Part shown: piece after piece, positions 54,906 through 64,000 of the stretch
How positions within the stretch are numbered: the first letter of the stretch is position 1
Layout: every line of letters starts with the position of its first letter
Origin: SAR86 cluster bacterium
Lineage (GTDB): Bacteria; Pseudomonadota; Gammaproteobacteria; Magnimaribacterales; AG-339-G14
Length of the DNA: 64,000 nt
Assembly (NCBI GenBank): GCA_028135785.1
Contig: JAOIHS010000002.1
Span: forward strand, 89,386 to 153,385
Direction: 5' to 3'
Notes under the pieces: model-generated
The model's database searches: none
What the model was told of the DNA's origin: nothing
Seen by the model: the letters and a program-made list of their open reading frames with translations, nothing else
Program-made: the position numbers and the translations under genes

Positions 54906-54922
54906 TGCACTAATTTAATGCA
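54906..54922. promoter_or_regulatory. NtrC-like binding site 2 upstream of GSII operon
   Basis: TGCACTAATTTAATGCA matches the NtrC half-sites TGCAC and (G/A)TGCA around a 7-bp AT spacer. It overlaps the stop of the yqiA gene. Two such sites two helical turns apart suggest cooperative NtrC binding. Confidence 0.5.
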
Positions 54923-55481
54923 AAAAATCTAGAATAAAGGGTATTTTTGATTCAAAGTCAGAATATTCATGAGTTCCTTGTTGATCTATGTTCATGATTG
55001 CTTTATCAAAATAATTAATAGTTTTTTTATGATCGAGAACCTCATCCTTAAGTTTGATGAGGCATAAATGATTTAATGGCTCTTCTAAAGTTTCAACTTT
55101 TAAATGTAAAAGTTCATTAAACATCTTAGTAGTAAATTTATATTTTTTATTACTATGATAATTTGTTTGAGGTCCAATTAAATCTTTCATATTTTTAAGA
55201 TGTGAATAAATAACTGGGTTAATGGTGACCGATCTGAGATTATATTTATTTGATAAAAAACTTGCATAGAGCCCACCCAAAGAACTTCCGATAAGAGAAA
55301 TATTTTCCGAGTTAATTTTAATTACTTTTTCTATTTCTTGAATAGCTTTACTAGGCGAATTTGGAAGATCAATAAGAATAATTTCAAATCCAAGGTTTTT
55401 AACAACTTCAGAATTTTTTAAAATTTGTGCTTTTTTTGAATTAGAGGATGAATTAAATCCGTGTAGGTAAATAATTTTCAA
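54915..55481 (-). CDS. yqiA: YqiA-type esterase (UPF0227)
   Basis: An alpha/beta hydrolase of 188 aa. YLHGFNSSSNSKKAQIL at the N-terminus and the nucleophile elbow LIGSSLGGLYAS are typical of YqiA acyl-CoA esterases; the C-terminal His is in GTHEYSDFE. It overlaps the upstream yqiB-like gene by 29 bp, the same pairing as in E. coli (yqiB-cpdA-yqiA). Confidence 0.9.
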   Translation of the reverse strand: MKIIYLHGFNSSSNSKKAQILKNSEVVKNLGFEIILIDLPNSPSKAIQEIEKVIKINSENISLIGSSLGGLYASFLSNKYNLRSVTINPVIYSHLKNMKDLIGPQTNYHSNKKYKFTTKMFNELLHLKVETLEEPLNHLCLIKLKDEVLDHKKTINYFDKAIMNIDQQGTHEYSDFESKIPFILDFLH

Positions 55482-55902
55482 GAGATCTTCCAGAATTAAT
55501 GCTGTGAGTAAGAAAATGACTTAAAAAAGAGTTCCACTGAAACCTCTCATCTTTTGTAAATCCAAACCTTTTATAAACTGGAAGGATTGAAATTAAACTA
55601 TTATGGAATCCTTGAAATTTCATTACTTCTGCCATTTTTGCTTCTTGATAAAGCCTAACTTCGATTTCTATATTTCTATTTAAGGAAGAATCTTTAAAAT
55701 ATATATTTATATCAGTAGTGAATTTAGAGATTTTTTTTGAAGTAATTTTTATTTCATGAACTTCGAAGTCTTCTTTTGGCAGTCCATATAAAAATTCATG
55801 ATCTTTACATAAATTTGGTAAAAGCTTAGATAACAACAAGAAATTCTTTTCATAAGTAAAATGAAGTTCTTTAAGAGATAGATATTTTTTATTCGATTGC
55901 AT
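55453..55902 (-). CDS. yqiB: DUF1249 family protein (YqiB-like)
   Basis: A 149-aa protein of the YqiB/DUF1249 family. It starts with LSLKELHFTYEKNFLLLSKLLP, has IEIEVRLYQEAKMAEV in the middle and ends with QWNSFLSHFLTHSINSGR, all family-specific. No function is known. It is cotranscribed with yqiA, an arrangement conserved in Gammaproteobacteria. Confidence 0.88.
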   Translation of the reverse strand: MQSNKKYLSLKELHFTYEKNFLLLSKLLPNLCKDHEFLYGLPKEDFEVHEIKITSKKISKFTTDINIYFKDSSLNRNIEIEVRLYQEAKMAEVMKFQGFHNSLISILPVYKRFGFTKDERFQWNSFLSHFLTHSINSGRSLENYLPTRI

Positions 55903-55939
55903 TTTAGATTAGTCTACTTATAAAAACATATTATTCAAA

Positions 55940-56572
55940 TCAGTCGTAAGAAGCCCATAGCACATTAGCAACTATTGATCTATAAGGCTCCCAAGGCTTT
56001 GCTAATAAAATCATTTCTTCCTCGTTCGGTCTTTTTTTTAACTTTTTAATGCCATGAAGAGCAGCTTGTAGTCCTAAATCTTTAATAGGCCAAATATTTT
56101 TTCTTGATAGTGAGGCCAGCATATAGCATTCTGCAGTCCAATCTCCAATTCCTTTGATCTCACAAAGTTTCTTCCTTAATTTATCATCATCAAGTTTATG
56201 CAAAGATCGAAAAGATAACTCTCCAGATAAAATACTTTTAGCAAGGATTTGACAGTAATTAATCTTTTGTCTGCTTAAGCCCGTCTTCTGCAAATCCTCA
56301 TTAGTTAAATTTAAAAATTCTTTGGGATTAAATTTAGTGAGTAGTTTTTTTATTCTCAAGAAAATAGCTTTTGCTGAGGCTACAGAGAGTTGCTGTTCAG
56401 TTATAAGCCTTACTAAACCTTCAAAACCCTTAGGCCTTCTAAAAGGCCCAAAGTTTGGATTCTCTGCAAATAATTTCTTTAAATCATCATCTTTTTTTGA
56501 AAGAAAAAGCACTTCCTTTTTATAAGGATGATCTTTAAATAGTTTTGAAAGGGAGATATTTTTTTGCTTCAT
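55940..56572 (-). CDS. DNA-3-methyladenine glycosylase II (HhH-GPD)
   Basis: An AlkA-type base-excision glycosylase of 210 aa lacking AlkA's N-terminal domain. LVRLITEQQLSVASAKAIF, the hairpin LCEIKGIGDWTAECYML and the catalytic Asp in WPIKDLGLQ match HhH-GPD glycosylases that remove alkylated purines. No Fe-S cluster is present, which separates it from MutY/Nth. It overlaps the FemAB-like gene by 38 bp. Confidence 0.87.
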   Translation of the reverse strand: MKQKNISLSKLFKDHPYKKEVLFLSKKDDDLKKLFAENPNFGPFRRPKGFEGLVRLITEQQLSVASAKAIFLRIKKLLTKFNPKEFLNLTNEDLQKTGLSRQKINYCQILAKSILSGELSFRSLHKLDDDKLRKKLCEIKGIGDWTAECYMLASLSRKNIWPIKDLGLQAALHGIKKLKKRPNEEEMILLAKPWEPYRSIVANVLWASYD

Positions 56573-57680
56573 TTACGTATTTTCTTATATGTGATTCTTC
56601 TCTTATTACGAAGTCATCTATTGCAGATCGAAATCTTTCGTCCGCAATCCAATGAGCCGAGAAAGTCTCAGTAGGCTTAAATCCTCTTTTAATTTTATGT
56701 TCTCCTTGAACCCCAGGATCAAATTTTTTAAGATTATTTTTAATGCAATAATCGATACCTTGATAATAACAACATTCAAAATGGAGACAATCAAACTCCT
56801 CCAAACACCCCCAATATCTTCCATATAAATTTTCTTTATCTTTAAAAAAGAAAGATCCGCCAACTATTCTACCCGATGACTTTTCCGTTGCCATCATCAG
56901 AACAATATTTTGAGAGAGGTTGTTTATAGCCTGTTTAAAAAAATTTTCAGTTAAATATCCTTCGTGCCCGCTTCTCTTTAAATTTGTTGAAAGATAAAAA
57001 TTATAGAAATTATCCATTAAATTTTGATTTAGATCTTCACCTGAATAATGATTTATTTCTAGATTTTGTTGAGATAGCTTCTCTCTTTCTTTTTTTACAT
57101 TCTTTCTATGTCTAGCTCTAAAAGAATCAAGGTAATCATCAAAATCTTTATAATTCTCGTTAAACCAAATGAATTGCGCATTCTTTCTCACACTTAAAGA
57201 AGATTCTTGATATGCATCTAGTTCGAGTTCTTCAGGAAATAAAATATGCCAAGATGAAATACTATTTATTTCTGATATTGATTTAATTGCGTCTAAAATA
57301 ATAGGTACTATTTCTTTTAATTTATAACTATTTTTAATGAGTATTCTAGGCCCTGTTGCAGGTGTGTGAGGAATCGAACTTACTAATTTAGGATAATAGT
57401 CTAGACCGTGCTGATAAAATGCATTTGCCCAGGCATGATCAAATACAAACTCTCCTTGAGAGTGATTTTTGAGATAAAGAGGCACAGCAGCAATGATTTT
57501 ATCCTTATCTTCTAAAGTTAAATGCATGGGTACCCAACCCGAGTCTTGACCGACAGAATTTGAGGACTCGAGTAAATTTAAAAAATCATATTTAAGAAAG
57601 GGGTATTCATTTTGAGGTATTAATGAATCCCAATCATTCTTTTTAATTTCACTTACAGATTTATTAAAGATTATTTTCAA
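56535..57680 (-). CDS. FemAB-like GNAT-fold protein (COG3146/DUF482)
   Basis: A 381-aa protein with two GNAT-like halves. PFLKYDFLNLLESSNSVG, VPLYLKNHSQGEFVFDHAWA, the RHRKNVKKEREKL segment and the late FDPGVQGEHKIKRGFKPTETFSAHW match the DUF482 'peptidogalycan biosynthesis' group. Its acyl or aminoacyl substrate is unknown. It follows ubiA with no gap (stop and start adjacent). Confidence 0.86.
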   Translation of the reverse strand: MKIIFNKSVSEIKKNDWDSLIPQNEYPFLKYDFLNLLESSNSVGQDSGWVPMHLTLEDKDKIIAAVPLYLKNHSQGEFVFDHAWANAFYQHGLDYYPKLVSSIPHTPATGPRILIKNSYKLKEIVPIILDAIKSISEINSISSWHILFPEELELDAYQESSLSVRKNAQFIWFNENYKDFDDYLDSFRARHRKNVKKEREKLSQQNLEINHYSGEDLNQNLMDNFYNFYLSTNLKRSGHEGYLTENFFKQAINNLSQNIVLMMATEKSSGRIVGGSFFFKDKENLYGRYWGCLEEFDCLHFECCYYQGIDYCIKNNLKKFDPGVQGEHKIKRGFKPTETFSAHWIADERFRSAIDDFVIREESHIRKYVNEAKKYLPFKTI

Positions 57681-58532
57681 TTAATTTAGACCTATTAAAA
57701 CAGTAAAGAAGATCAGAGCTCCAACCCAATTATTTTTTTTAAAAAAATTTAAGCAAGAATCTTCGTGATTAAAATCAGTTGAAGATATTAAATGAATTAC
57801 ATAGATACTTGTTAAAAACATTCCTAAATAAAAGGATAAATTAATTTCTTTAGAAAGGCCCACCATAAAAATTATCAATAAATTGAGCAAACTTCCTAAC
57901 CAGATAATATTTTCTTCTTTGCCTTCAAAATAAATTGCCGAGCTTTTTATGCCGATTGAAAGATCATCTTTTTTATCTGTCATTGCGTAAGAAGTATCAT
58001 AAGCGAGTACCCAAAAATAATTTCCAATAAATAGTAAAAAAGCTGGAATTGACAAATTATTTGAAGTTGCAGCGAAAGCCATTAATATTCCTCCTGAGAA
58101 AGCTAGTCCCAAAACTAATTGAGGAACTTTAAAAAAACGCTTTGCTAAAGGGTAAAATAGAACAATACAAAAAAGGCTTAACGCTACTTTTAAAGCCAAC
58201 ATATTTAAAAAGGTTAAGAGCAAGCAAGAAAGAATGATTAAAAAACAAAATAAAATTAATGCTTCTTTTCTTGAGACAGCTCCAGAAGCAATAGGTCTAG
58301 TGCTAGTTCTCAATACCTTTTTATCAAAATCTCTATCAAAATAATCGTTGATGACACAACCCGCAGATCTCATTACTAAAGTGCCTAAACAAAAAACAAT
58401 AAGAAGATCAGTTCTAATAAAGCCATTTCCTGCATAAATTAAAGCAATTAAAGTTGGCCATAAAAGTAAAAGAGTACCTGTCGGCCTATCTAACCTCATA
58501 AGATAATAATAGTTTTTAATAGAATTAAGCAC
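57681..58532 (-). CDS. ubiA: 4-Hydroxybenzoate polyprenyltransferase
   Basis: An integral-membrane prenyltransferase that attaches the isoprenoid tail to 4-hydroxybenzoate in ubiquinone biosynthesis. MRLDRPTGTLLLLWPT, NDYFDRDFDKKVLRTSTRPIASG (first Asp-rich motif) and YAMTDKKDDLSIGIKSSA (second) are diagnostic. I use GTG 58532 (about 284 aa), giving a normal short N-terminus; TTG 58568 is an alternative. Divergent from the rubredoxin gene. Confidence 0.93.
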   Translation of the reverse strand: MLNSIKNYYYLMRLDRPTGTLLLLWPTLIALIYAGNGFIRTDLLIVFCLGTLVMRSAGCVINDYFDRDFDKKVLRTSTRPIASGAVSRKEALILFCFLIILSCLLLTFLNMLALKVALSLFCIVLFYPLAKRFFKVPQLVLGLAFSGGILMAFAATSNNLSIPAFLLFIGNYFWVLAYDTSYAMTDKKDDLSIGIKSSAIYFEGKEENIIWLGSLLNLLIIFMVGLSKEINLSFYLGMFLTSIYVIHLISSTDFNHEDSCLNFFKKNNWVGALIFFTVLIGLN

Positions 58533-58578
58533 AGTGTTATATAATTTACAAAAATTATAACTTACCAAGATTTACATT

Positions 58579-58770
58579 ATGGAAGAATATAAAAAATGGG
58601 AATGTATCGTATGCGGTTGGATATACGACGAAGAAGAAGGGTTGCCTGAAGAAGGAATAGCGCCTGGAACTAAATGGGAAGATGTTCCAGTAGATTGGGT
58701 CTGTCCTGATTGCGGAGTAGGAAAAGAAGACTTCGATATGGTTCCTTTTGAAGGTGGGAAAAGCTACTAG
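58579..58770 (+). CDS. Rubredoxin
   Basis: A 63-aa iron protein with the two CxxC knuckles CIVCGW and CPDCGVG, plus GLPEEGIAPGTKWEDVP and the GKEDFDMV tail, all typical. It carries one electron in the cytoplasm; its partner is not visible. It is 5 bp ahead of the symporter gene. The short divergent ubiA gap must hold both promoters. Confidence 0.97.
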   Translation: MEEYKKWECIVCGWIYDEEEGLPEEGIAPGTKWEDVPVDWVCPDCGVGKEDFDMVPFEGGKSY

Positions 58771-58775
58771 AAGTT

Positions 58776-60029
58776 ATGTCTTTTACAGCTAAGATTTTGC
58801 TAGCTATGTTTTTGGGCATAGCCTTAGGCAGTTTATTGAATAGTTTGCAGGGCTTTGCTTATACTAATTTTATTTATGACTATTTAGTGTTTGGTCTTTT
58901 CGATGGATTGGGGCAAATCTTTATAAATTTATTAAAGCTACTCGTTGTCCCTCTAGTTTTTGTTTCTTTGGTTTGTGGAGTAGGGCAAGTTAAATCAGGC
59001 TCCCAATTAGGTTCTATTAGCATTAAAGCAGTTTCTTTATATCTTCTCACCACTGCTTTTGCTATTTTTAGTGCTTTATTGATTGCATCTTTTTTTAATC
59101 CCGGAAAAGGTATGAATATTGAAGGAGCCAATTCGTTCATTGCCCCAGCAGCGCCTTCTCTAAAAGAGACATTTATAAATATTTTTCCTTCTAACCCAAT
59201 TAGTTCCATGGCAGAAGGAAATATGCTTCAAATAATTGTCTTTGCGCTTCTTTTTGGTTTTGGACTATTAAAATTAGGAGATTCAGGTCAAAAAATTAGA
59301 TATTTTTTTGATGATATCTACAAGGTAATACTAGAAATTGTAAACGTTGTTATTTGGATATCTCCATTAGGAGTTTTTTGTTTATTAATTAACATTTTTG
59401 CATCTCTAGGGATCAGCATTATCTTGGATTTAATAAATTACTTTTTAGTCCTTTCTTCAATTTTAATTTTTCATGCTTTCTTCACCTACAGCTTGTTGTT
59501 AATTGGTTTGAGTAATTTAAGCCCATTTACCTTTTTTTCAAAAATGCGTGAGACCATGTTGTTTGCCTTTAGCACCTCGTCAAGTAGTGCAACTATGCCT
59601 ATTACGTTAAAAACTGTTGAGGAAAAATTAGGCGTAGGAAAATCGATCAGTTCATTTTGTATTCCTTTAGGCACAACAATCAATATGGACGGAACTGCAA
59701 TAATGCAAGGAGTAGCTACCGTATTTATTGCTCAGGCGTATTCCATCGATTTAACTCTGGCTGAATACTTAATGGTAATTCTAACAGCAACGTTAGCTTC
59801 AATTGGAACAGCTGGTGTACCCGGAGTAGGCCTTATTATGCTTGCAATGGTTCTTCAGCAAGTAGGTTTACCTGTTGAGGGAATAGCTTTAATAATTGGA
59901 GTGGATAGATTGCTGGATATGCTGAGAACCGCGGTTAATGTTTCGGGAGATGCTATGGTTGCATGTGTCATTGCTAAATCTGAAGGGCAATTGAATGAAA
60001 GTATTTTTGTAGAGAATAGTAATCGTTAA
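58776..60029 (+). CDS. Dicarboxylate/amino acid:cation symporter (DAACS family)
   Basis: A glutamate/dicarboxylate symporter-like protein of 417 aa with eight TM helices and two re-entrant hairpins. The serine-rich motif STSSSSATMP (HP1), TTINMDGTAI (TM7 NMDGT) and GTAGVPGVGLIML (HP2) are all intact, as in GltP/DctA. The substrate (glutamate, aspartate or C4-dicarboxylates) cannot be distinguished. Confidence 0.92.
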   Translation: MSFTAKILLAMFLGIALGSLLNSLQGFAYTNFIYDYLVFGLFDGLGQIFINLLKLLVVPLVFVSLVCGVGQVKSGSQLGSISIKAVSLYLLTTAFAIFSALLIASFFNPGKGMNIEGANSFIAPAAPSLKETFINIFPSNPISSMAEGNMLQIIVFALLFGFGLLKLGDSGQKIRYFFDDIYKVILEIVNVVIWISPLGVFCLLINIFASLGISIILDLINYFLVLSSILIFHAFFTYSLLLIGLSNLSPFTFFSKMRETMLFAFSTSSSSATMPITLKTVEEKLGVGKSISSFCIPLGTTINMDGTAIMQGVATVFIAQAYSIDLTLAEYLMVILTATLASIGTAGVPGVGLIMLAMVLQQVGLPVEGIALIIGVDRLLDMLRTAVNVSGDAMVACVIAKSEGQLNESIFVENSNR

Positions 60030-60085
60030 TGAATGAAATTGACCATATTTTCTGTTAAATTAGCGTTCTTTTAAGGAGAAATTTT

Positions 60086-62083
60086 ATGGAATCAATGTTG
60101 TTTATTCCTCCAATATTTGGAGTAGTAGGTTTACTAGTTGCACTTTTTATTTACTTTTTGCTACTTCAGTATGATGGAGGCACGGATAAGGTAAAAAAAA
60201 TAGCTGATCAAATTCATTTAGGCGCAATGGTATTTATGCGTCGAGAATATACATATTTATTCTATTTCGTTTCTATTTTAATTATTCTTTCTTATTTTGC
60301 TCTCGGAGCTAATACTGCTATTGCAGTAACAGCTGGAGCTATTTCATCTGCTCTAGCCGGATGGTTGGGAATGTTTTCTGCTACAAAAGCAAATTCTAGA
60401 ACTGCTACCGCAGCGTCTGATCATGGAGCAAAAACAGCTCTTTCGGTAGCTTTCTATGGCGGTTCAATAATGGGATTATGCGTAGCTTCTCTTGGTTTAG
60501 TTGGATTAGGAGGTCTGTATTTTTATTTTGGTGGAGATCCAGACACAGCAAGATCCATTGAAGGTTTTGGAATGGGAGCATCTTGTGTTGCCTTATTCTC
60601 GAGAGTTGGCGGAGGAATTTTTACTAAAAGTGCCGACGTTGGGGCCGATTTAGTAGGAAAATTAGAAGCAGGGATTCCTGAGGATGACCCCAGAAACCCT
60701 GGAGTAATAGCAGATAATGTTGGCGACAATGTTGGCGATGTCGCTGGAATGGGTTCAGATATATTCGAATCATATTGTGGAGCAATGATTGCTTCGATAG
60801 CGATTGCTGCGACTCTGGATGATTCAGGAAGAATGCTTTTGCCTTTAGCATTAGCATCAATAGGTTTGATAGCCTCTATACTAGGAATATTTATTGTTAA
60901 AGCTGTAGCTTCTTTAGATGCTGCAACAGCATTAAGAACCGGAACAATAGGCTCAGCAGTTTTATTTATAATTGCAGCATATTTCTTAACCGAGGCAATG
61001 CTTGGAGAAGATGGTTTGAATGTATGGCTTGCCGTCTTAACAGGAGCAGTTGGAGGAGTTTTAATAGGATTAATCACCGAGTATTATACTGGAAGCGCTC
61101 CTGTCGTTAAAATTGCAGAATCTGGAGAAACAGGTGCTGCGACAGTTATGATTACAGGATTAGCAGTAGGCATGCAGTCTGTTGTTTTACCTATTTTAGT
61201 TTTAGCCTCAATTATTTGGATATCCACTGCTTTAACTGGACTGTACGGAGTAGGAATTGCAGCAGTAGGAATGTTAGCTACAGTCGGTATAACTATGGCA
61301 ATCGATGCATACGGACCAGTTGCAGATAATGCAGGTGGTATTGCTGAAATGGCCGGCATGGGAGAAGAAACAAGGAAAATTACGGATTCATTAGATGAAG
61401 TTGGAAATTCCACTGCAGCTATTGGAAAGGGTTTTGCAATTGGAGCTGCTGCATTAGCCGCACTGGCAATCATCGCAGCTTTTGTAGAAACAGTTACTCA
61501 CAATAGAGAGTTACAAAATCTTCCAGAATTTGTATTACTCCTTTCAGATCCAAAAGTGTTAGTTGGAATGTTTATTGGAATTTCAATCCCTTTTTTAATT
61601 TCATCAATCACTATGACCGCTGTTGGCGACGCAGCTTTTGAAATGATCAATGAAATTAGAAGACAATTTAAAGAAATTCCAGGATTGTTAGAGGGAACTG
61701 CTGAGCCTGATACTGCAAAATGTGTAGATATAGCAACTTCAGCAGCCTTAAAGAAAATGCTTCTTCCAGGTGTTATAGCGGTTGGAGCACCAGCTGTAGT
61801 AGGTTTTGGATTAGGAGCAGAGTCCTTAGGAGGAATGCTTGGTGGAGGCTTAGTTGGTTGCGTTTCTATGGCTTTAATGATGGCTAACGCAGGGGGTGCA
61901 TGGGATAACGCTAAAAAATATATTGAAAAAGGAAATCTTGGTGGAAAGGGAACAGAGACTCATGCAGCTGCAGTTGTTGGAGATACTGTTGGAGATCCAT
62001 TCAAAGATACCTCAGGACCAGCGATGAATATCCTTATTAACGTTATGGCAATCGTTAGTTTGGTGATTTCTCCACTTCTTTGA
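60086..62083 (+). CDS. hppA: Membrane-bound proton/sodium-translocating pyrophosphatase
   Basis: A 16-TM ion pump of 665 aa driven by pyrophosphate hydrolysis. [42 protein letters not shown] and the late [12 protein letters not shown] form the PPi/Mg site. The [14 protein letters not shown] segment has Ala where K+-independent enzymes have Lys (GNTTKA), so it is probably K+-dependent; whether it pumps H+ or Na+ is not clear. Strong AAGGAGAAA ribosome site. Confidence 0.95.
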   Translation: MESMLFIPPIFGVVGLLVALFIYFLLLQYDGGTDKVKKIADQIHLGAMVFMRREYTYLFYFVSILIILSYFALGANTAIAVTAGAISSALAGWLGMFSATKANSRTATAASDHGAKTALSVAFYGGSIMGLCVASLGLVGLGGLYFYFGGDPDTARSIEGFGMGASCVALFSRVGGGIFTKSADVGADLVGKLEAGIPEDDPRNPGVIADNVGDNVGDVAGMGSDIFESYCGAMIASIAIAATLDDSGRMLLPLALASIGLIASILGIFIVKAVASLDAATALRTGTIGSAVLFIIAAYFLTEAMLGEDGLNVWLAVLTGAVGGVLIGLITEYYTGSAPVVKIAESGETGAATVMITGLAVGMQSVVLPILVLASIIWISTALTGLYGVGIAAVGMLATVGITMAIDAYGPVADNAGGIAEMAGMGEETRKITDSLDEVGNSTAAIGKGFAIGAAALAALAIIAAFVETVTHNRELQNLPEFVLLLSDPKVLVGMFIGISIPFLISSITMTAVGDAAFEMINEIRRQFKEIPGLLEGTAEPDTAKCVDIATSAALKKMLLPGVIAVGAPAVVGFGLGAESLGGMLGGGLVGCVSMALMMANAGGAWDNAKKYIEKGNLGGKGTETHAAAVVGDTVGDPFKDTSGPAMNILINVMAIVSLVISPLL

Positions 62084-62096
62084 GAAACATAAAAAT

Positions 62097-62128
62097 AAAA
62101 AAAAGCCGGCTCAAACACCGGCTTTTTT
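62097..62128. terminator. Bidirectional terminator between hppA and recG
   Basis: AGCCGG-(8 nt)-CCGGCT stem with an A-rich left flank and a run of six Ts on the right. The recG stop codon lies inside its last bases. It serves the convergent hppA and recG genes. Confidence 0.88.
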
Positions 62129-64000
62129 ATTGAGCTGCAATTAATTTTTGTTTATGACCAATCCATCTATTCATTAAAATATTCATTTCTTTTGGATGGT
62201 TAGAAATAACATCTGCTAATTCCTGAGCTACTTCAAGATAATGAGCATCTCTAATAAGATCTGCGATTCTTAATTCCATTCCGCCAGATTGTTTTGTTCC
62301 TAAAATTTCTCCAGAACCTCTTAATTTCATATCTATTTCAGAGATTTCAAACCCATCATTAGTTTTCTTCATCGCTGACATTCTTGCTTCTGCTATATCC
62401 CCAAGACTTCCTTGGTAAAGTAGAACACAATGAGCATTCATATCTGGGCCTCTTCCAACCCTTCCTCTAAGTTGATGAAGTTGAGATAACCCAAGACGTT
62501 CAGCATTTTCAATTATCATTAGGCTTGCATTAGGAACGTCCATTCCAACCTCAATAACTGTCGTACAAACTAAAACATTTGTTTTGCCTTTTCGAAAATC
62601 TTCGATAGCTAAATCTTTTTCTAATTTATTAAGTTTGCTATGAACTAATCCAATATTTAAATTCTGACTTTTTTTCTCTATCCATTCTTTAGCAGATTCT
62701 GCAGCCTGAACATCCAAGCTTTCCGATTCTTCTATCATGGTGCATAGCCAAAAGGCTTGATTTCCACCTTTACAGATAACTTCGAGACGTTCAATTAAAT
62801 CATCTCTTTTATCATTAGACATTACGGAAGTTATGACAGGATTCCTTCCAGGAGGCATTTCATCTATTTTAGAAACACTAAGATCTGCGAATATTGTCAT
62901 TGCTAAAGTTCTAGGAATTGGTGTTGCCGTCATAAATAATTGATGAGGTAAAAGATCATCATTAGTTTTTTGAAGCATCTCATATCTCTGTTTGACGCCA
63001 AATCTTTGTTGTTCATCAACAACTATTAAAGAGAGATTATTCATTTTAACTCTTTCTTGAAATACAGCATGAGTACCTATAAGAATTTTTATCTCTCCCG
63101 ATTTAAGTTTTTTATCAATTAATTCCCATTCCTTTTTTTTTGTCTTTCCTGTTAATAATTCGACACTTATTTTTTCACTTTTAAACCAATTGGAAAAATT
63201 CTTGAAATGCTGTTCAGCTAGAACTTCAGTAGGACAAAGCAGAACAGATTGTAAATTATTTTTTGCACAAGTAAGCATTGCACCAGCTGCCACAACAGTT
63301 TTTCCAGAACCAACATCACCTTGCACAAGTCTCCTCATGGGTTTAGAGCTATTAATATCTTTTTGAATTTCATTAATCACTCTTTGTTGAGCATTGGTAA
63401 GAGAGAAGGGAAGTTGCTTATAAAAACCGTCTAGAGTTTCTATATCACTCTTTACTTTAGGCGCAGTCATTCTATCTATTTTATCTGTTGAAATCTTTAC
63501 ACCTATCAAATTGGTAACGAGCTCTTCGATAATTAATCTTTTTTGTGCAGGATGTTCGAAATTTTTTATTTTTAAAATATCATCTTCAAGAGAAGGGTTG
63601 TGGATAATTTTCAGAGCATCTTTAATATTGAGATCTGAAATTTCTTTTTTTAAAAATATCTTATCAATCTCTTCTTCCTCTAAATTTGATTCATTTATTT
63701 GTTTCAGGCAATTAGAAATAACTGTTCTTAATCTATATTGAGTTATTTTATTTGATCCAAGCGAATATATTGGAGTGAGCGTGTCATCTAATGGAGGTCT
63801 AAATTTAGAGTTGAATATTTTATAACTTGGATGAATAACTTCTAATTTATTTCCTGAATTCCTTACAATTCCATAAATTCTAATGGAAAGGCCTTTCTCA
63901 AAAGATTTTGCTTGAGTTTGAGAAAAAAAGAAAAGTCTAATTTGCATGTATCCAGTGCCATCAGTAATTTTTGCATAAAAAGATCTTCTGCCTGGGTAAT
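62127..64000 (-). CDS. recG: ATP-dependent DNA helicase RecG (3' part; 5' end outside window)
   Basis: RecG remodels stalled replication forks. Walker A is GDVGSGKT, motif II is VVDEQQRFG, and motif VI includes QLRGRVGRG, with the TRG region [14 protein letters not shown]. The frame is open through the window end; upstream codons spell [24 protein letters not shown], the wedge-domain core, so the true start lies beyond 64000. About 624 of the usual ~690 residues are present. Confidence 0.97.
   Translation of the reverse strand, partial: YPGRRSFYAKITDGTGYMQIRLFFFSQTQAKSFEKGLSIRIYGIVRNSGNKLEVIHPSYKIFNSKFRPPLDDTLTPIYSLGSNKITQYRLRTVISNCLKQINESNLEEEEIDKIFLKKEISDLNIKDALKIIHNPSLEDDILKIKNFEHPAQKRLIIEELVTNLIGVKISTDKIDRMTAPKVKSDIETLDGFYKQLPFSLTNAQQRVINEIQKDINSSKPMRRLVQGDVGSGKTVVAAGAMLTCAKNNLQSVLLCPTEVLAEQHFKNFSNWFKSEKISVELLTGKTKKKEWELIDKKLKSGEIKILIGTHAVFQERVKMNNLSLIVVDEQQRFGVKQRYEMLQKTNDDLLPHQLFMTATPIPRTLAMTIFADLSVSKIDEMPPGRNPVITSVMSNDKRDDLIERLEVICKGGNQAFWLCTMIEESESLDVQAAESAKEWIEKKSQNLNIGLVHSKLNKLEKDLAIEDFRKGKTNVLVCTTVIEVGMDVPNASLMIIENAERLGLSQLHQLRGRVGRGPDMNAHCVLLYQGSLGDIAEARMSAMKKTNDGFEISEIDMKLRGSGEILGTKQSGGMELRIADLIRDAHYLEVAQELADVISNHPKEMNILMNRWIGHKQKLIAAQ

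Noticed and set aside
60523-61077. 184-codon minus-strand reading frame inside hppA
   Set aside because: It is low-complexity (Pro/Ser/Ile/Ala) and lies entirely opposite a well-conserved hppA; it is a shadow frame. Similar frames opposite other genes were dropped.
1-64000. CRISPR arrays, IS elements, rRNA operons, replication origin
   Set aside because: No regularly spaced repeats, transposase-like proteins, rRNA-like segments or origin motifs such as DnaA-box clusters were seen on reading both strands.

Overview
The window is a dense, strongly AT-rich bacterial chromosome segment. Genes abut or overlap by a few bases, and several convergent pairs share their stop regions. The gene content is gammaproteobacterial: the YggT/ProC/YggS run, HspQ, ZapE, YqiA/YqiB, YggX/MutY, a Vibrio-type TtpC-ExbB-ExbD-TonB operon, a UbiA/COQ4-like pair of quinone genes and NtrBC. 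AT richness, compact spacing and two TonB-dependent receptors suggest an uncultured marine lineage such as SAR86. That placement is inference only; no marker tree was run.

Layout. 1-5390 (minus): efp-argS-yggS-proC-yggT-metX. 5574-10789 (plus): a six-gene envelope energisation operon (DUF3450, long ExbB/TtpC, ExbB, ExbD, TonB, TPR). 10786-13652 (minus): tauE-like, lgt, thyA, folA. 13708-16800 (plus): NRDE protein, rppH, HAD phosphatase, class Ic aspartate aminotransferase. 16860-18709: an intimin/invasin-type beta-barrel without a passenger, followed 2 bp later by a secreted cysteine-containing protein of unknown function. 18770-20491 (minus): hspQ, zapE, ABM protein. 20563-27604: a redox and detoxification neighbourhood (GST, DUF1295, nitronate monooxygenase, and a five-gene operon DUF1330-MBL lipoprotein-ADH-SDR-COQ4-like) plus a winged-helix regulator. 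27639-34365 (minus): two TonB-dependent receptors; the second is His/Asp/Glu-rich, ZnuD-like, and sits with a MerC-like protein, an outer-membrane 'transporter' and a small exported protein. 34423-35388: proline iminopeptidase.

35448-38440 is an island of about 3 kb bounded by 44-bp direct repeats of the 3' half of tRNA-Phe. The functional tRNA-Phe is at 38395-38470. The island holds a C5-cytosine methyltransferase, two candidate nuclease genes and a broken Tat-signal gene, but no integrase. 38573-44782 is a sugar-use locus: GPH symporter, a natural Gfo/Idh/MocA-aldo/keto reductase fusion, a small membrane protein and a GH3 glycosidase.

44797-64000 is core metabolism: yggX, mutY, hisBHAF, gpmA, a membrane rhodanese, a glutamine synthetase/NtrBC operon, yqiA/yqiB, a 3-methyladenine glycosylase, a FemAB-like protein, ubiA, rubredoxin, a dicarboxylate/amino-acid symporter, a membrane pyrophosphatase and the 3' part of recG. 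The nitrogen operon is the most unusual core locus. A eukaryote-type GSII lies directly before a GSI whose adenylylation tyrosine is Phe, and both precede NtrB and an NtrC with GAFAGA in place of GAFTGA. Two NtrC-like dyads lie upstream, with no visible sigma-54 promoter.

No CRISPR array, insertion sequence, rRNA or replication origin was seen. No gene-free stretch exceeds about 300 bases.
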